Assembly (NCBI RefSeq): GCF_002217285.1
Contig: NZ_MUGW01000034.1
Span: forward strand, 20,183 to 84,182
Direction: 5' to 3'
DNA: 64,000 bases
Origin: Flavobacterium hercynium
Lineage (GTDB): Bacteria > Bacteroidota > Bacteroidia > Flavobacteriales > Flavobacteriaceae
In this document: positions 26,237 through 35,224 of the stretch, piece after piece
How the letters are laid out: every line of letters starts with the position of its first letter
Position numbering within the stretch: the stretch's first letter is position 1
Program-made: the position numbers and the translations under genes
The notes under the pieces: model-generated
What the model was told of the DNA's origin: nothing
Seen by the model: the letters and a program-made list of their open reading frames with translations, nothing else
Databases searched by the model: none

Positions 26237-29200
26237 ATATTTTAGAACAAATTTTTAAATTAGAAAACCCAAAATTAGAGTACAAAATTTCAGAAGACAT
26301 TTATGACTTACTGTTTGATTGGTTTAATGAAAGTAAAATTAATATCTCAACTTTTGAAACAAACTTCTTTGAGCCATTAATTAAAGTTTACAGAACATTA
26401 GAGCATGAAAACAAGTATTTTGAAGATAACTTTGAAGAGGTACGAAAAGGGTATTATTTAAAGTTTGCTTTCATGTATTTGATTAATCATTACCCAAATA
26501 ATATATTACTAAAAAAATTTTTCGAATTAAAAGATACTCCTTACGACTTCCATCGTAATATTACCTTATGGCATAGCCACGCAACCTTAGCACACCAAAA
26601 CCCAGACTTATTCCGACCATTAGATATTGGGTCTCAAATTGCAAAATATTATCATGCAATTCATGCCCGAATAGATCAAAACATCAGTTATTTACCTTGT
26701 AATTTCGCTCAACTAAAATTTCATAACGATGCTATATATTTCAATGCCATTTTTGAATACGTAAATGAACAAACATTTGAAGAAAAACCTTATTTATTAT
26801 TTTTATTATTAAAATCTACTACTTTACAATATGACCGTTTAGTTGATGAAAACGGAAAACGTATTAATGATAAACCCGAAACAATTAGTATTAGCCCCTA
26901 CGACGCAACTATTGAAAAAGCCTTTGAAAAGGCAATCCAAGAGCATAATCATTCATACAAAGCAAATTTGAATAAGGATTCTTTTTTAATTTTAAAAGAC
27001 TTTCTTGCCTTTAAATTAATAGATAAAAGAGCCAAGCTAAACATAGATAATTTTGAAGAAGCGAAGAGGTTAATAAATCAATCAGCAGGAAATGAAATAG
27101 GAATCTTAGAACATATAATTTATTTTATAAAAAATGAATCTTTATATGAACAAGATAGATACTGGAAGGTTTTACTGCTTTCACTAACCAATAATATTGT
27201 TTGTACAACCGAATGGTTAGAGGAAAAAATTGACTTTTTATTGTCAAAAAATGAAGACCGCAGTTCTCTATTAAAGAACGAAATTAGAAACTCTCATCTT
27301 ATTTTTTGTTATATAATCACACCGTTGATACAAAATTTATCTTCACAATTAGATTATTACAATTTAATTGTTCAGAAGTACGAAATGCTTTTATTAAAAA
27401 GAACAAAAACGGAACCCTACGCAGACGGAGTGTTTTTTTTAAAAGAAATAGCTTCTAAAACAGAAGAAAAATCAAATGACAATTCAGCATCAGAAAGTTT
27501 TATAACAAAATTATTTAGTCCAAAAAAGTTCTCTGGTGTTCAAATAAGAGATTTTAATAAAGCAGTCGCCTTATTAAAATATAGCGGTTTTTATTATAAA
27601 ACCAAAATATTTCATATTGATTCATATAGTTACTTAACTAATCATGAAAAATCAAAATCATTAGATTTAATAAAGAAATTTATTGATGATTTGAATGTTT
27701 TGGTACCTGTAGCTTTGAAGAAAGTACATAAAGAAATCTTGTATGCCGATGATAATGATAAATTATTCACCATCAATTATAAAGGTAAGGATACAATATT
27801 TAGAAGTTCATTTTTTGTAGAAGATTGTAATAATCTACTTTTAGAAGCTGATAGTCCCTACAGATTAGTTTCGGTTCCATTAGCAGGAACCACTTACCAT
27901 TGGGATGAAATCCCCTATGTTTTACTTTCTTTAGTATTCATGAATAAATATGAACATGAAAATTTCGAGAAAACATATATAAGTGACACTAATATACATG
28001 ATTGGTTTACTGATAATGAGTCCACCACTTATCAACAGTTTGAATCAAGCATTAAAAATTCTAAAAATTTACACCCACCTTTTTCCTCACAAACTGCTAT
28101 TACTTTTTCTGAATTAAAAAATTCTCAGGTAAATAGCCAAAAAAGTGAAGAAAATGATAATTTATTTCTTTCAGATATTAATTGGGAGTGGTTTAAAGTT
28201 AAGTACATTGATGAATTGAGTTCAAAAGAACAATGGTATGAAATAATGAATGTTATTTGCCAAAGTCCCAAAGGAAAAAAACCTACTGCTGCATGGTTAT
28301 CTAGTTTACGAAAGGTAATAGAAAAATTAGGAGTTGAAAAATACTTTAAAGAATTACAAGTATTATTTGATTTATCACTAAAAGAAGAGTCTTGGTTTTT
28401 TGATGTTTATGCGAATGCATTAAAAGGTTTAATTTGGTCATGTGCTTATATTGAACCAAATGATTTGTCTTTGAGTATTCTGAAAAATATCACAGAGTAT
28501 TCTTATTCTAAAATTTATGGTGTTGGCGCAAAATCTACCATTACTGGAAATTTAGCATTAGAAGCGTTGGTTGCTACCGAAAAAGAAGAAGCCTTTGGTA
28601 TGCTTAACATCATGAGGAACAAAACAAAATATAATAAATTTGTAGTTGCCTTAGAAAAAAGTATAGATAAATTTAAAGAAAATTCGCCAATACCAGAACA
28701 ACTATTAGCAGATATGTCTATTCCATCTTTTGGTTTTAAAGATGGAAAAAAAACATTTAAATTAGGAGATTGTAAGATAATTATAAGCTATCAAAAGAAA
28801 AAACTAGTAAAAGATTATGAGGATAAAGATGGGAATAGCTTAAAGAAACTTCCAACTCAAATATCAGATGACCATGCCAAAACATTAAAGGAAATCAATG
28901 CAGAAATCAAACAAATCAATTCAATTTTTAACGATTTAAGTAAACGAATCAAAACGTATTGGCTTTATGATAGAGTATGGTTTTTTTCAGATTGGAATAA
29001 ATATATTAAAAACCATGATTTAATATATCCTCATATTGAAAACTTGATTTGGACAAATAAAACCCAAAATAAAGACTTTATTGTTTTAGACAATCAGTTA
29101 TTAGATATCGATAATAAAGAAGTTACTTCGAACTCAGAAGATGAGATTTGTTTGTGGCATCCAGTCGCGAATAGTGAAGAAAATATCAGTCAGTGGCAAA

Positions 29201-29997
29201 ATTACTTATGGGTAAATAAAATTGTTCAAACTCAAAGGCAGGCATTTAGAGAAAATTATCCTTTCTCTAAAACAGAATTAGATTTATTAGAAACACCACG
29301 TTTTGCCCATCATTTTCTAGAAGTTCAAAAACTAATGGCTATTGCGAATAACACAGGCTGGATTTTTACATATGTTCACGAAGGAGTAAACTGGCCACGT
29401 GTATATTTGAAGCCATTAAATATTACAATTCACCTAATATGCGATTATGACAGATATAATTTTGCCATTCCTACAAAGGCAATTTATTTTACCAAAGGCA
29501 ATTCAACCAAAATTAACGATTATAAACCAACACAGTCTTTTGAAAAAATAAAATTATCTGAAATTCCTTTAAATACGCTATCTGAAATTTGTAGAGATAT
29601 TGATCTTTTTATTGCAACTACAAGTATCGCTAATAATGTAGAATTATCAGAAAATAGGCAAGAGTTTGAAACTTATAGAACCGAATATCAAAAAGGACTC
29701 TTTTCAGACAATGCAAATGCAAAAATCAGAAAACAAATTATTGAGAAAGTCGCACCTATTTTAAAACTCAACATAGAAAAATTTGAAGGTAATTTCGTTA
29801 TAATCAATGGAAAGAATGACACTTATAAAATTAACTTAAGCAGTGGATTTGCACAATCTAATGAAACTCAAAAACACATTAATCTAATTCCGAATACAAG
29901 TAAATTAAAATCTGATAAAAAAACAAAACTACCGATTGAGGATGATGAAACATTGTACATTATCTTGGCAAAAATAATGCACTTGCAAACAATGTAA
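26233..29997 (+). CDS. DUF4132-containing giant protein (MolR/YehI-like)
   Basis: A 1254-residue cytosolic protein. The first 650 residues look like helical repeats with no named domain. From about 685 the DUF4132 pattern appears: WLSSLRKVIEKLG, GLIWSCAYIEP, YSKIYGVGAKSTITGNLALEAL, DMSIPSFGFKDGKKTFKLGD, SLKKLPTQISDD, RVWFFSDWNKYIKNHDLIYP, LIWTNKT, HPVANSE and QAFRENYPF. The C-terminus (about 1115-1210: EICRDIDLFIATTSIANN and DTYKINLSSGFAQ) matches the extra module that ends many DUF4132 proteins (DUF7737, from memory). E. coli relatives are MolR and YehI, of unsettled function. No catalytic motif is evident. It is coupled to two small genes in an island with duplicated flanks and looks more A/T-rich than its neighbours. 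Confidence 0.8.
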   Translation: MNILEQIFKLENPKLEYKISEDIYDLLFDWFNESKINISTFETNFFEPLIKVYRTLEHENKYFEDNFEEVRKGYYLKFAFMYLINHYPNNILLKKFFELKDTPYDFHRNITLWHSHATLAHQNPDLFRPLDIGSQIAKYYHAIHARIDQNISYLPCNFAQLKFHNDAIYFNAIFEYVNEQTFEEKPYLLFLLLKSTTLQYDRLVDENGKRINDKPETISISPYDATIEKAFEKAIQEHNHSYKANLNKDSFLILKDFLAFKLIDKRAKLNIDNFEEAKRLINQSAGNEIGILEHIIYFIKNESLYEQDRYWKVLLLSLTNNIVCTTEWLEEKIDFLLSKNEDRSSLLKNEIRNSHLIFCYIITPLIQNLSSQLDYYNLIVQKYEMLLLKRTKTEPYADGVFFLKEIASKTEEKSNDNSASESFITKLFSPKKFSGVQIRDFNKAVALLKYSGFYYKTKIFHIDSYSYLTNHEKSKSLDLIKKFIDDLNVLVPVALKKVHKEILYADDNDKLFTINYKGKDTIFRSSFFVEDCNNLLLEADSPYRLVSVPLAGTTYHWDEIPYVLLSLVFMNKYEHENFEKTYISDTNIHDWFTDNESTTYQQFESSIKNSKNLHPPFSSQTAITFSELKNSQVNSQKSEENDNLFLSDINWEWFKVKYIDELSSKEQWYEIMNVICQSPKGKKPTAAWLSSLRKVIEKLGVEKYFKELQVLFDLSLKEESWFFDVYANALKGLIWSCAYIEPNDLSLSILKNITEYSYSKIYGVGAKSTITGNLALEALVATEKEEAFGMLNIMRNKTKYNKFVVALEKSIDKFKENSPIPEQLLADMSIPSFGFKDGKKTFKLGDCKIIISYQKKKLVKDYEDKDGNSLKKLPTQISDDHAKTLKEINAEIKQINSIFNDLSKRIKTYWLYDRVWFFSDWNKYIKNHDLIYPHIENLIWTNKTQNKDFIVLDNQLLDIDNKEVTSNSEDEICLWHPVANSEENISQWQNYLWVNKIVQTQRQAFRENYPFSKTELDLLETPRFAHHFLEVQKLMAIANNTGWIFTYVHEGVNWPRVYLKPLNITIHLICDYDRYNFAIPTKAIYFTKGNSTKINDYKPTQSFEKIKLSEIPLNTLSEICRDIDLFIATTSIANNVELSENRQEFETYRTEYQKGLFSDNANAKIRKQIIEKVAPILKLNIEKFEGNFVIINGKNDTYKINLSSGFAQSNETQKHINLIPNTSKLKSDKKTKLPIEDDETLYIILAKIMHLQTM

Positions 29998-30002
29998 ACT
30001 TC

Positions 30003-30060
30003 ACCCAACAGCAAGAGTTTCGTTGCGTGCGTATCACGAACAATGAAACTCGTGTTGAAC
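30003..30060. other. attC-like hairpin at the right end of the island
   Basis: ACCCAAC (30003-30009) fits the integron R'' consensus RYYYAAC and GTTGAAC (30054-30060) fits the R' consensus GTTRRRY, 58 bp overall, close to the smallest known attC sites. Between them lies a nearly complete hairpin: GAGTTTCGTTG (30015-30025) with CAATGAAACTC (30041-30051), inner stem CGTG/CACG, and two unpaired A bases on one side. It starts 6 bp after the DUF4132 stop. No integrase or second site is visible in the window. Confidence 0.4.
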
Positions 30061-30101
30061 GGAACTGCTGAGATTCCGCAACTATGGGTTTTTCGATAAA
30101 T

Positions 30102-30182
30102 GAGTTATAAAATATCATTCAAGATGACAGAGGACATTCAAGAATTACAAGGTTTTGTAATTATTACACCAGATGAAGATTA
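30102..30182 (+). pseudogene. 3' remnant of a second carboxypeptidase-regulatory-like gene
   Basis: Reading from ATG at 30100 gives MSYKISFKMTEDIQELQGFV followed by IITPDED and a stop at 30181-30183. From SFKMTEDIQELQ on this matches the last 22 residues of the gene ending at 25532. Nothing upstream continues the domain, so it is a truncated copy cut at about 30110. Either the original gene was broken by island entry or a tandem paralogue was lost. Confidence 0.7.
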
Positions 30183-30185
30183 ATA

Positions 30186-30203
30186 GATGCACTGCTGTGC
30201 ATC
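30186..30203. repeat. GATGCACTGCnGTGCATC palindrome, copy 2
   Basis: Second copy of the palindrome, directly after the truncated remnant, followed by TCTACG. Confidence 0.85.
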
Positions 30204-30220
30204 TCTACGTTTAATGCATA

Positions 30221-30251
30221 AAAAAAACCGAGTCATTTCTGACCCGGTTTT
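30221..30251 (-). terminator. dnaK terminator
   Basis: On the minus strand a 9-bp stem ACCGGGTCA/TGACTCGGT (one G-U pair) with a GAAA loop is followed by a T run. It lies about 70 bp beyond the dnaK stop codon, between palindrome copies 2 and 3. Confidence 0.8.
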
Positions 30252-30269
30252 ATATTCAATTGTCGTAAA

Positions 30270-30287
30270 GATGCACTGCAGTGCATC
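30270..30287. repeat. GATGCACTGCnGTGCATC palindrome, copy 3
   Basis: Third copy, 34 bp beyond the dnaK stop in the dnaK 3' untranslated region. It is a perfect palindrome here (central CTGCAG). Confidence 0.85.
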
Positions 30288-30321
30288 TCTACATTGCACA
30301 TTGCGTCTCTACAGAGGTAAA

Positions 30322-32208
30322 TTATTTTACTTCTTCGAATTCAACGTCTTCAACATTGTCTCCAGCAGATTGCTCTTGTTGTGGAGCTGCTTGTTGACCA
30401 CCTTGATCTCCTTGAGCATACATAGCTTCTGTAGCTGTTTTCCAAGCTGCATTGATGTTGTCAAGAGCTGTTTGAATAGCTGTGATGTCTTGAGATTGGT
30501 GAGCCATTCTCAATTCAGTTAAAGCGTACTCTACAGCAACTTTATGGTCGTCAGCTAATTTGCTTCCTAACTCTTTCAATTGACTTTCTGTTTGAAAAAT
30601 CATGCTGTCAGCTTCGTTTAATTTCTCAGCTCTTTCTTTAGCAATTTTATCTGCATCAGCGTTAGCTTCAGCATCTTTTTTCATTTTTTCGATTTCTTCA
30701 GCTGTTAATCCAGAAGAAGCTTCGATACGGATATCGTGAGATTTTCCTGTTCCTTTATCAGTTGCAGAAACTTTGATGATACCATTTGCATCGATATCGA
30801 AAGTAACCTCGATTTGAGGAACTCCTCTTGGTGCTGGTGGAATACCATCTAAGTGGAAACGACCGATAGTTTTGTTATCAGCAGCCATAGCTCTTTCACC
30901 TTGCAATACGTGAATTTCAACAGATGGTTGAGAATCAGCAGCAGTTGAGAAAACTTGTGATTTTTTAGTTGGAATAGTTGTGTTAGACTCAATTAATTTA
31001 GTCAATACACCACCCATAGTTTCGATACCTAAAGATAAAGGTGTAACGTCAAGTAACAATACATCTTTTACATCTCCAGATAAAACTCCACCTTGAATAG
31101 CAGCTCCAATAGCTACAACCTCATCAGGATTAACTCCTTTTGATGCTTTTTTACCAAAGAATTTTTCAACTTCGTCAGCGATTCTTGGCATACGAGTAGA
31201 ACCTCCAACAAGGATTACTTCGTCAATATCAGATGTAGATAAACCTGCATCTTTTAATGCTTTAGCAACTGGCTCCATAGAACGTTTTACTAAAGTATCA
31301 GATAATTGCTCAAATTTAGCTCTAGATAATTTTTTTACTAAGTGTTTTGGTCCTGAAGCAGTAGCAGTTACGTAAGGTAAGTTGATTTCAGTTTCAGCAG
31401 AAGATGATAATTCAATCTTAGCTTTCTCAGCAGCTTCTTTTAAACGTTGTAATGACATTGGATCTAAACGTAAATCAATACCTTCTTCAGATTTGAATTC
31501 GTCAGCTAACCAGTCAATAATAACTTGGTCAAAATCATCACCACCTAAGTGAGTATCACCATTTGTAGATAATACTTCAAATACACCGTCTCCTAATTCA
31601 AGAACAGAGATATCAAAAGTACCTCCACCTAAATCGTAAACAGCAATTTTTTGATCAGTTCCTTTTTTATCTAATCCGTAAGCAAGTGCAGCTGCAGTTG
31701 GCTCATTGATGATACGCATAACTTTAAGACCAGCAATTTCACCAGCTTCTTTTGTAGCTTGACGTTGTGCATCGTTAAAGTAAGCAGGAACAGTAATAAC
31801 CGCTTCAGTTACAGTTTGACCTAAATAGTCTTCAGCAGTTTTTTTCATTTTTTGAAGTGTCATTGCAGACAATTCTTGAGAAGTGTATAAACGACCATCA
31901 ATATCCACACGTGGTGTATTGTTGTCTCCTTTTACTACACTGTAAGGAACTCTTTTTGCTTCTTCTGTAGTTTCAGCAAAAGTGTGTCCCATAAAACGTT
32001 TAATAGAAGCAATCGTTTTTGTAGGATTCGTTACTGCTTGTCTTTTTGCAGGATCACCTACTTTGATTTCGCCACCTTCAACAAAAGCGATGATAGATGG
32101 AGTTGTTCTTTTTCCTTCTGCGTTAGGAATAACAACTGCTTCGTTACCTTCCATTACAGAAACACAAGAGTTCGTCGTACCTAAGTCAATTCCGATTATT
32201 TTACCCAT
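30322..32208 (-). CDS. dnaK: Chaperone DnaK (Hsp70)
   Basis: An ATP-dependent chaperone that binds exposed hydrophobic peptides with DnaJ and GrpE. The 628 residues show GIDLGTTNSCV at the N-terminus, VITVPAYFNDAQRQATKEAG, AVYDLGGGTFDISVLE, VGGSTRMPRI, the DVTPLSLGIETMGG start of the substrate domain and a GGQQ/PQQEQ-rich tail ending in EEVK. It is a single gene here without dnaJ or grpE next to it. The 317-bp upstream gap has a cluster of TGACA/TGTCA pentamers. Confidence 0.98.
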   Translation of the reverse strand: MGKIIGIDLGTTNSCVSVMEGNEAVVIPNAEGKRTTPSIIAFVEGGEIKVGDPAKRQAVTNPTKTIASIKRFMGHTFAETTEEAKRVPYSVVKGDNNTPRVDIDGRLYTSQELSAMTLQKMKKTAEDYLGQTVTEAVITVPAYFNDAQRQATKEAGEIAGLKVMRIINEPTAAALAYGLDKKGTDQKIAVYDLGGGTFDISVLELGDGVFEVLSTNGDTHLGGDDFDQVIIDWLADEFKSEEGIDLRLDPMSLQRLKEAAEKAKIELSSSAETEINLPYVTATASGPKHLVKKLSRAKFEQLSDTLVKRSMEPVAKALKDAGLSTSDIDEVILVGGSTRMPRIADEVEKFFGKKASKGVNPDEVVAIGAAIQGGVLSGDVKDVLLLDVTPLSLGIETMGGVLTKLIESNTTIPTKKSQVFSTAADSQPSVEIHVLQGERAMAADNKTIGRFHLDGIPPAPRGVPQIEVTFDIDANGIIKVSATDKGTGKSHDIRIEASSGLTAEEIEKMKKDAEANADADKIAKERAEKLNEADSMIFQTESQLKELGSKLADDHKVAVEYALTELRMAHQSQDITAIQTALDNINAAWKTATEAMYAQGDQGGQQAAPQQEQSAGDNVEDVEFEEVK

Positions 32209-32525
32209 TTTTTATATATTTAGTTTTAGATATACTATTTTATAACTCACGTGGCATAAGTCAATCTTTGTGCCAATATAAAAAACAAAGTAAATTGTCA
32301 GTTCTAATGTCTGACCGTCAAAAATTATCTGACAACATGACATTTAAAAAACCTGACACTTGTGGCATAGCAGTACTTAACATGTCATTATTAGCGTTTA
32401 GTAACGTCATTTTATACGACAGTTCAAGGAAAAACAACGCATTAATACTTTAATGTCTTTCAAAATTTTCAAGTAATGCATGAAATATATACATTAGCAT
32501 ATTCCTAAAATTCAATCAATATAAG
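32209..32525. other. Gap between dnaK and the antiporter gene
   Basis: A 317-bp divergent upstream region with no convincing coding sequence. It contains five TGACA/TGTCA pentamers at 32295, 32329, 32337, 32353 and 32382. No canonical -33/-7 promoter was found for dnaK; TTTACTTTG near 32289 is one base short of the consensus spacing. Confidence 0.4.
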
Positions 32526-33812
32526 ATGGAAAATTACAGCATCATTATTTTTATTCTTACCATCGTTATTGGTCTTTCTGCCTTTGCCGATAAAATAAAA
32601 CTGCCTTACCCTATTTTATTGGTTATTGTAGGAGTTGCAATTGGATTTATTCCCACAATGACTGAAATTCAAATTAATCCCGAGATTATATTTTTGATAT
32701 TTCTTCCTCCTTTATTATATGATGCTTCATTTAATATTTCGCCAAAAGATTTCAAAACGAATCTTAATACTATCAGTACTCTGGCAATAACATTAGTTTT
32801 TCTTACTACTTTTTGGATTGCCGTAGTTGCTCATTATCTAATTCCAAATATAACCTGGCCTTTGGCATTTGTACTTGGCGCAATTCTTTCTGCAACCGAT
32901 GCTGTGGCAGCCGTAAGCATTACCAAAGGACTCGGAATACCACATAAAACCATTACAATCCTCGAAGGAGAAAGTTTAATCAATGATGCTTCAGCATTAG
33001 TTGCCTATCGTTTTGCTGTCGCTGCTGTAATGGGTTCTGCTTTTGTAATCTGGAAAGCAACACTTGAATTTCTATTATTACTGGGCGGTGGATTTTTGGT
33101 AGGTTTTGTTATGGCAAAAATATTAAGCGTCATATTAAATAAAGTACATAAAAACACCAATGTTACCATAAGTTTTATGCTGCTAATGCCTTTCGTTACC
33201 TATTTAGTTGCAGAGCATTTGCATGTTTCAGGAGTAATTGCAGTTGTCATTTCGGGATTGGCAATTGCTCGTTTCAGTAAAAAAATATTCCCTGAGAACT
33301 TAAAAAACAGTTCCCGAAGTTTGTGGGACATTATCATCTTTTTACTAAACGGATTAATCTTTATCCTAATCGGACTTAATTTCAGATATATTTTAAAAGA
33401 CATTGATAACGATATGATTTTACCTTATATAGGTTATGCTTTTATTATCACAATTGTAGCTTTGCTAATTAGAATGGTTAGAATTTTTCTTCAGAAAATA
33501 AATCTTCAAAAAGCTTTTCAAAGAAACGAAAAACGAAAAAGAAAAGTAAGCGAACATGCGCTACTTGATTTCAACAACAGTATTATTCTTAGCTGGTCAG
33601 GGATGCGAGGAATTGTTTCTCTTGCCATCGCTATTGGTTTACCCAAAGAATTGCAAGACGGAACCCCGTTTCCGGAGCGAACAGTTATTATTTTTATCTC
33701 CGTTGCTGTTGTATTAATAACGCTTATTGGACAGGGACTTACTTTGCCACTAATTGTCAAAAAACTAAACGCAAAAAAAGAAGCAGATTCCAATTCTAAA
33801 TCAAGCATTTAA
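32526..33812 (+). CDS. Na+/H+ antiporter, CPA1/NhaP-like
   Basis: An inner-membrane antiporter of 428 residues with about 12 hydrophobic helices. Recognisable family blocks are FLPPLLYDASFNI in the first third, ILSATDAVAAVSI (the ion-binding Thr-Asp helix break), ESLINDASALVAYRF and WSGMRGIVSLAIAIGLP. It exchanges protons for sodium or potassium to manage pH and salt; the exact cation cannot be read from sequence. It lacks the long C-terminal regulatory tail of some relatives. It stands divergent from dnaK and precedes two small membrane protein genes. Confidence 0.92.
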   Translation: MENYSIIIFILTIVIGLSAFADKIKLPYPILLVIVGVAIGFIPTMTEIQINPEIIFLIFLPPLLYDASFNISPKDFKTNLNTISTLAITLVFLTTFWIAVVAHYLIPNITWPLAFVLGAILSATDAVAAVSITKGLGIPHKTITILEGESLINDASALVAYRFAVAAVMGSAFVIWKATLEFLLLLGGGFLVGFVMAKILSVILNKVHKNTNVTISFMLLMPFVTYLVAEHLHVSGVIAVVISGLAIARFSKKIFPENLKNSSRSLWDIIIFLLNGLIFILIGLNFRYILKDIDNDMILPYIGYAFIITIVALLIRMVRIFLQKINLQKAFQRNEKRKRKVSEHALLDFNNSIILSWSGMRGIVSLAIAIGLPKELQDGTPFPERTVIIFISVAVVLITLIGQGLTLPLIVKKLNAKKEADSNSKSSI

Positions 33813-33929
33813 CTTCTTAATTAATTTAAAAAATAAATACTGATCTAAAAAACGTTAACAACTGTACTATTTTTCTATACTTTTACGCAACCAAAAACCA
33901 AATTTTTAACTAAAACCAAAACCAACTTA

Positions 33930-34604
33930 ATGAATGATAATTTAAAATATGCTACTAAACTATTTGGCAGCGCTACATTCAGTTTTCTTAAAATAAACAT
34001 TCTGGGACAATTAGTACTGGGTCTTCTCTCACTAATTTCTATACTTACAATTGTTTTTCAACTATCCGGACAAAGCGGTGGCGGACCAGCACATGCAGGT
34101 GGTGGCGCAGGTATCCTGTTTTTGTTTATGATTAGACCAATTGGCTTTCCGGTAGTATTTCTGGCTATGTTAATTATTCCTTTTGCGTTATTTTCTCTTG
34201 GAAATAAATACATTCTATCCAAAACCATCAATAAATTATTATCTGATAAAGGCGAAACTATACTCTTCCCTATTATCGACAAGGTTCTTAATAAACTAAA
34301 ATCGAAACAGCCAGATTTATTAAAACAAGGAACAGATAAAACAAAGCTAAAACTAAAAGTAATTCAGGAAATCAGAGATACGAACGACAACAAATGGTTG
34401 AAAAAAATCATTATTTACGGCTTTGAAAAAGTAAGTCTTGACGATGTTGATTTTACAGATAAAAACGTAAGCTTTACCGACATTATCAAAAACAAAATGA
34501 TTACCGGATTAAAAAATGTCACAGAACCAAGCAGAAACTTTTTCTGGATTATGCTCGGAATTCAAATCACGATTTTAGTTCTGATTAGTACCAAAATTAT
34601 TTAA
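33930..34604 (+). CDS. Membrane protein of unknown function
   Basis: A 224-residue protein with an N-terminal hydrophobic hairpin (about 22-44 and 60-95) split by a glycine-rich SGGGPAHAGGGAG loop, a soluble middle (about 100-190, mostly helical and lysine-rich) and a C-terminal helix (about 205-222). No family is recognised. It is followed after 29 bp by another small membrane protein gene, and the two are probably co-transcribed. A TACTTTTA string at 33878-33885 is a possible but imperfect -7 element. Confidence 0.6.
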   Translation: MNDNLKYATKLFGSATFSFLKINILGQLVLGLLSLISILTIVFQLSGQSGGGPAHAGGGAGILFLFMIRPIGFPVVFLAMLIIPFALFSLGNKYILSKTINKLLSDKGETILFPIIDKVLNKLKSKQPDLLKQGTDKTKLKLKVIQEIRDTNDNKWLKKIIIYGFEKVSLDDVDFTDKNVSFTDIIKNKMITGLKNVTEPSRNFFWIMLGIQITILVLISTKII

Positions 34605-34633
34605 ATACCACCAAATAATAAAACCTACAAAAC

Positions 34634-35101
34634 ATGAATACTGAATTAGAAAGCAGCTTTGATGATTTTGATAAAGCTCCGGTGATCCGACGAAAACTTC
34701 TTCCTTGGTGGATCAAAATCTTTTGTTGGCTTTTTATGATTTTGTCGCTTTGTGCTCTTGGTGCCGTAATTACAAATCTATTCATGCCTAATGTAAATGT
34801 ATCTCTGTACGGCTTTTCCAGCGACACTGCATTTTCAGGCATAGGAATGTTCATTATTATTACTATGCTAATAAAAGGATTTGCTGCTTATTCACTTTGG
34901 TTTGAAAAAGACAATGCTATAGTAGTTGGCAAAATAGATGCCATTTATGGTATCATTATTTGTTTATTCTCCATGTTTGTGCTTCCTTTTATTGCAGAAG
35001 ACAATCGTTTTCAATTACGTATTGAGATCATACTTCTGATCCTTTTCAATTGGAAACTAAACAAAATAGAATATGAATGGGATAATCTGGAAAGCATTTA
35101 A
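34634..35101 (+). CDS. Small multi-pass membrane protein of unknown function
   Basis: A 155-residue protein with four predicted membrane helices (about 29-50, 68-90, 97-117 and 121-141) and a charged start, MNTELESSFDDFDKAPVIRR. There are no known motifs. It pairs with the preceding gene and lies upstream of mscS, in a run of membrane proteins, which may mean a shared response to osmotic or envelope stress. Confidence 0.6.
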   Translation: MNTELESSFDDFDKAPVIRRKLLPWWIKIFCWLFMILSLCALGAVITNLFMPNVNVSLYGFSSDTAFSGIGMFIIITMLIKGFAAYSLWFEKDNAIVVGKIDAIYGIIICLFSMFVLPFIAEDNRFQLRIEIILLILFNWKLNKIEYEWDNLESI

Positions 35102-35159
35102 GAAAACAGTCCAAAAAGAAAATAGCGACCTGACTAGTTCCTAAAATTATAGGATTTCG

Positions 35160-35167
35160 TACCTTTA
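35160..35167 (+). promoter_or_regulatory. Near-consensus -7 element before mscS
   Basis: TACCTTTA differs from TAnnTTTG at the last base and lies 57 bp before the ATG. No clear -33 partner is present. Confidence 0.3.
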
Positions 35168-35224
35168 GAAAGTGATACTTTTTAAATCTCCTTTTTGAGA
35201 TTTTCTCATTCAAACTAAAACCTT

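Larger units (their letters stand above)
30118..30332. repeat. Right flank repeat of the DUF4132 island
   Basis: Contains, in order, the match to the 3' end of the carboxypeptidase-regulatory-like gene (30118-30208), the dnaK terminator (30221-30251), and the 52-bp exact match that runs into dnaK (30281-30332). Unlike the left copy it keeps the 84 bp between the two palindromes. It is in direct orientation to the left copy, so recombination between them would delete the island. Confidence 0.88.

Noticed and set aside
25467..30332. Classical integrative element using dnaK as attachment site
   Set aside because: No integrase, relaxase or transposase is present, and the repeats are far longer than typical core sites and partly diverged.
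30187..30522. 111-residue frame on the plus strand over the dnaK end
   Set aside because: Antisense to dnaK and its terminator; cysteine- and leucine-rich composition typical of a shadow frame.
32209..32300. Sigma-54 promoter before dnaK (TGGC...)
   Set aside because: TGGCATAA lacks the paired GC element at the required distance.
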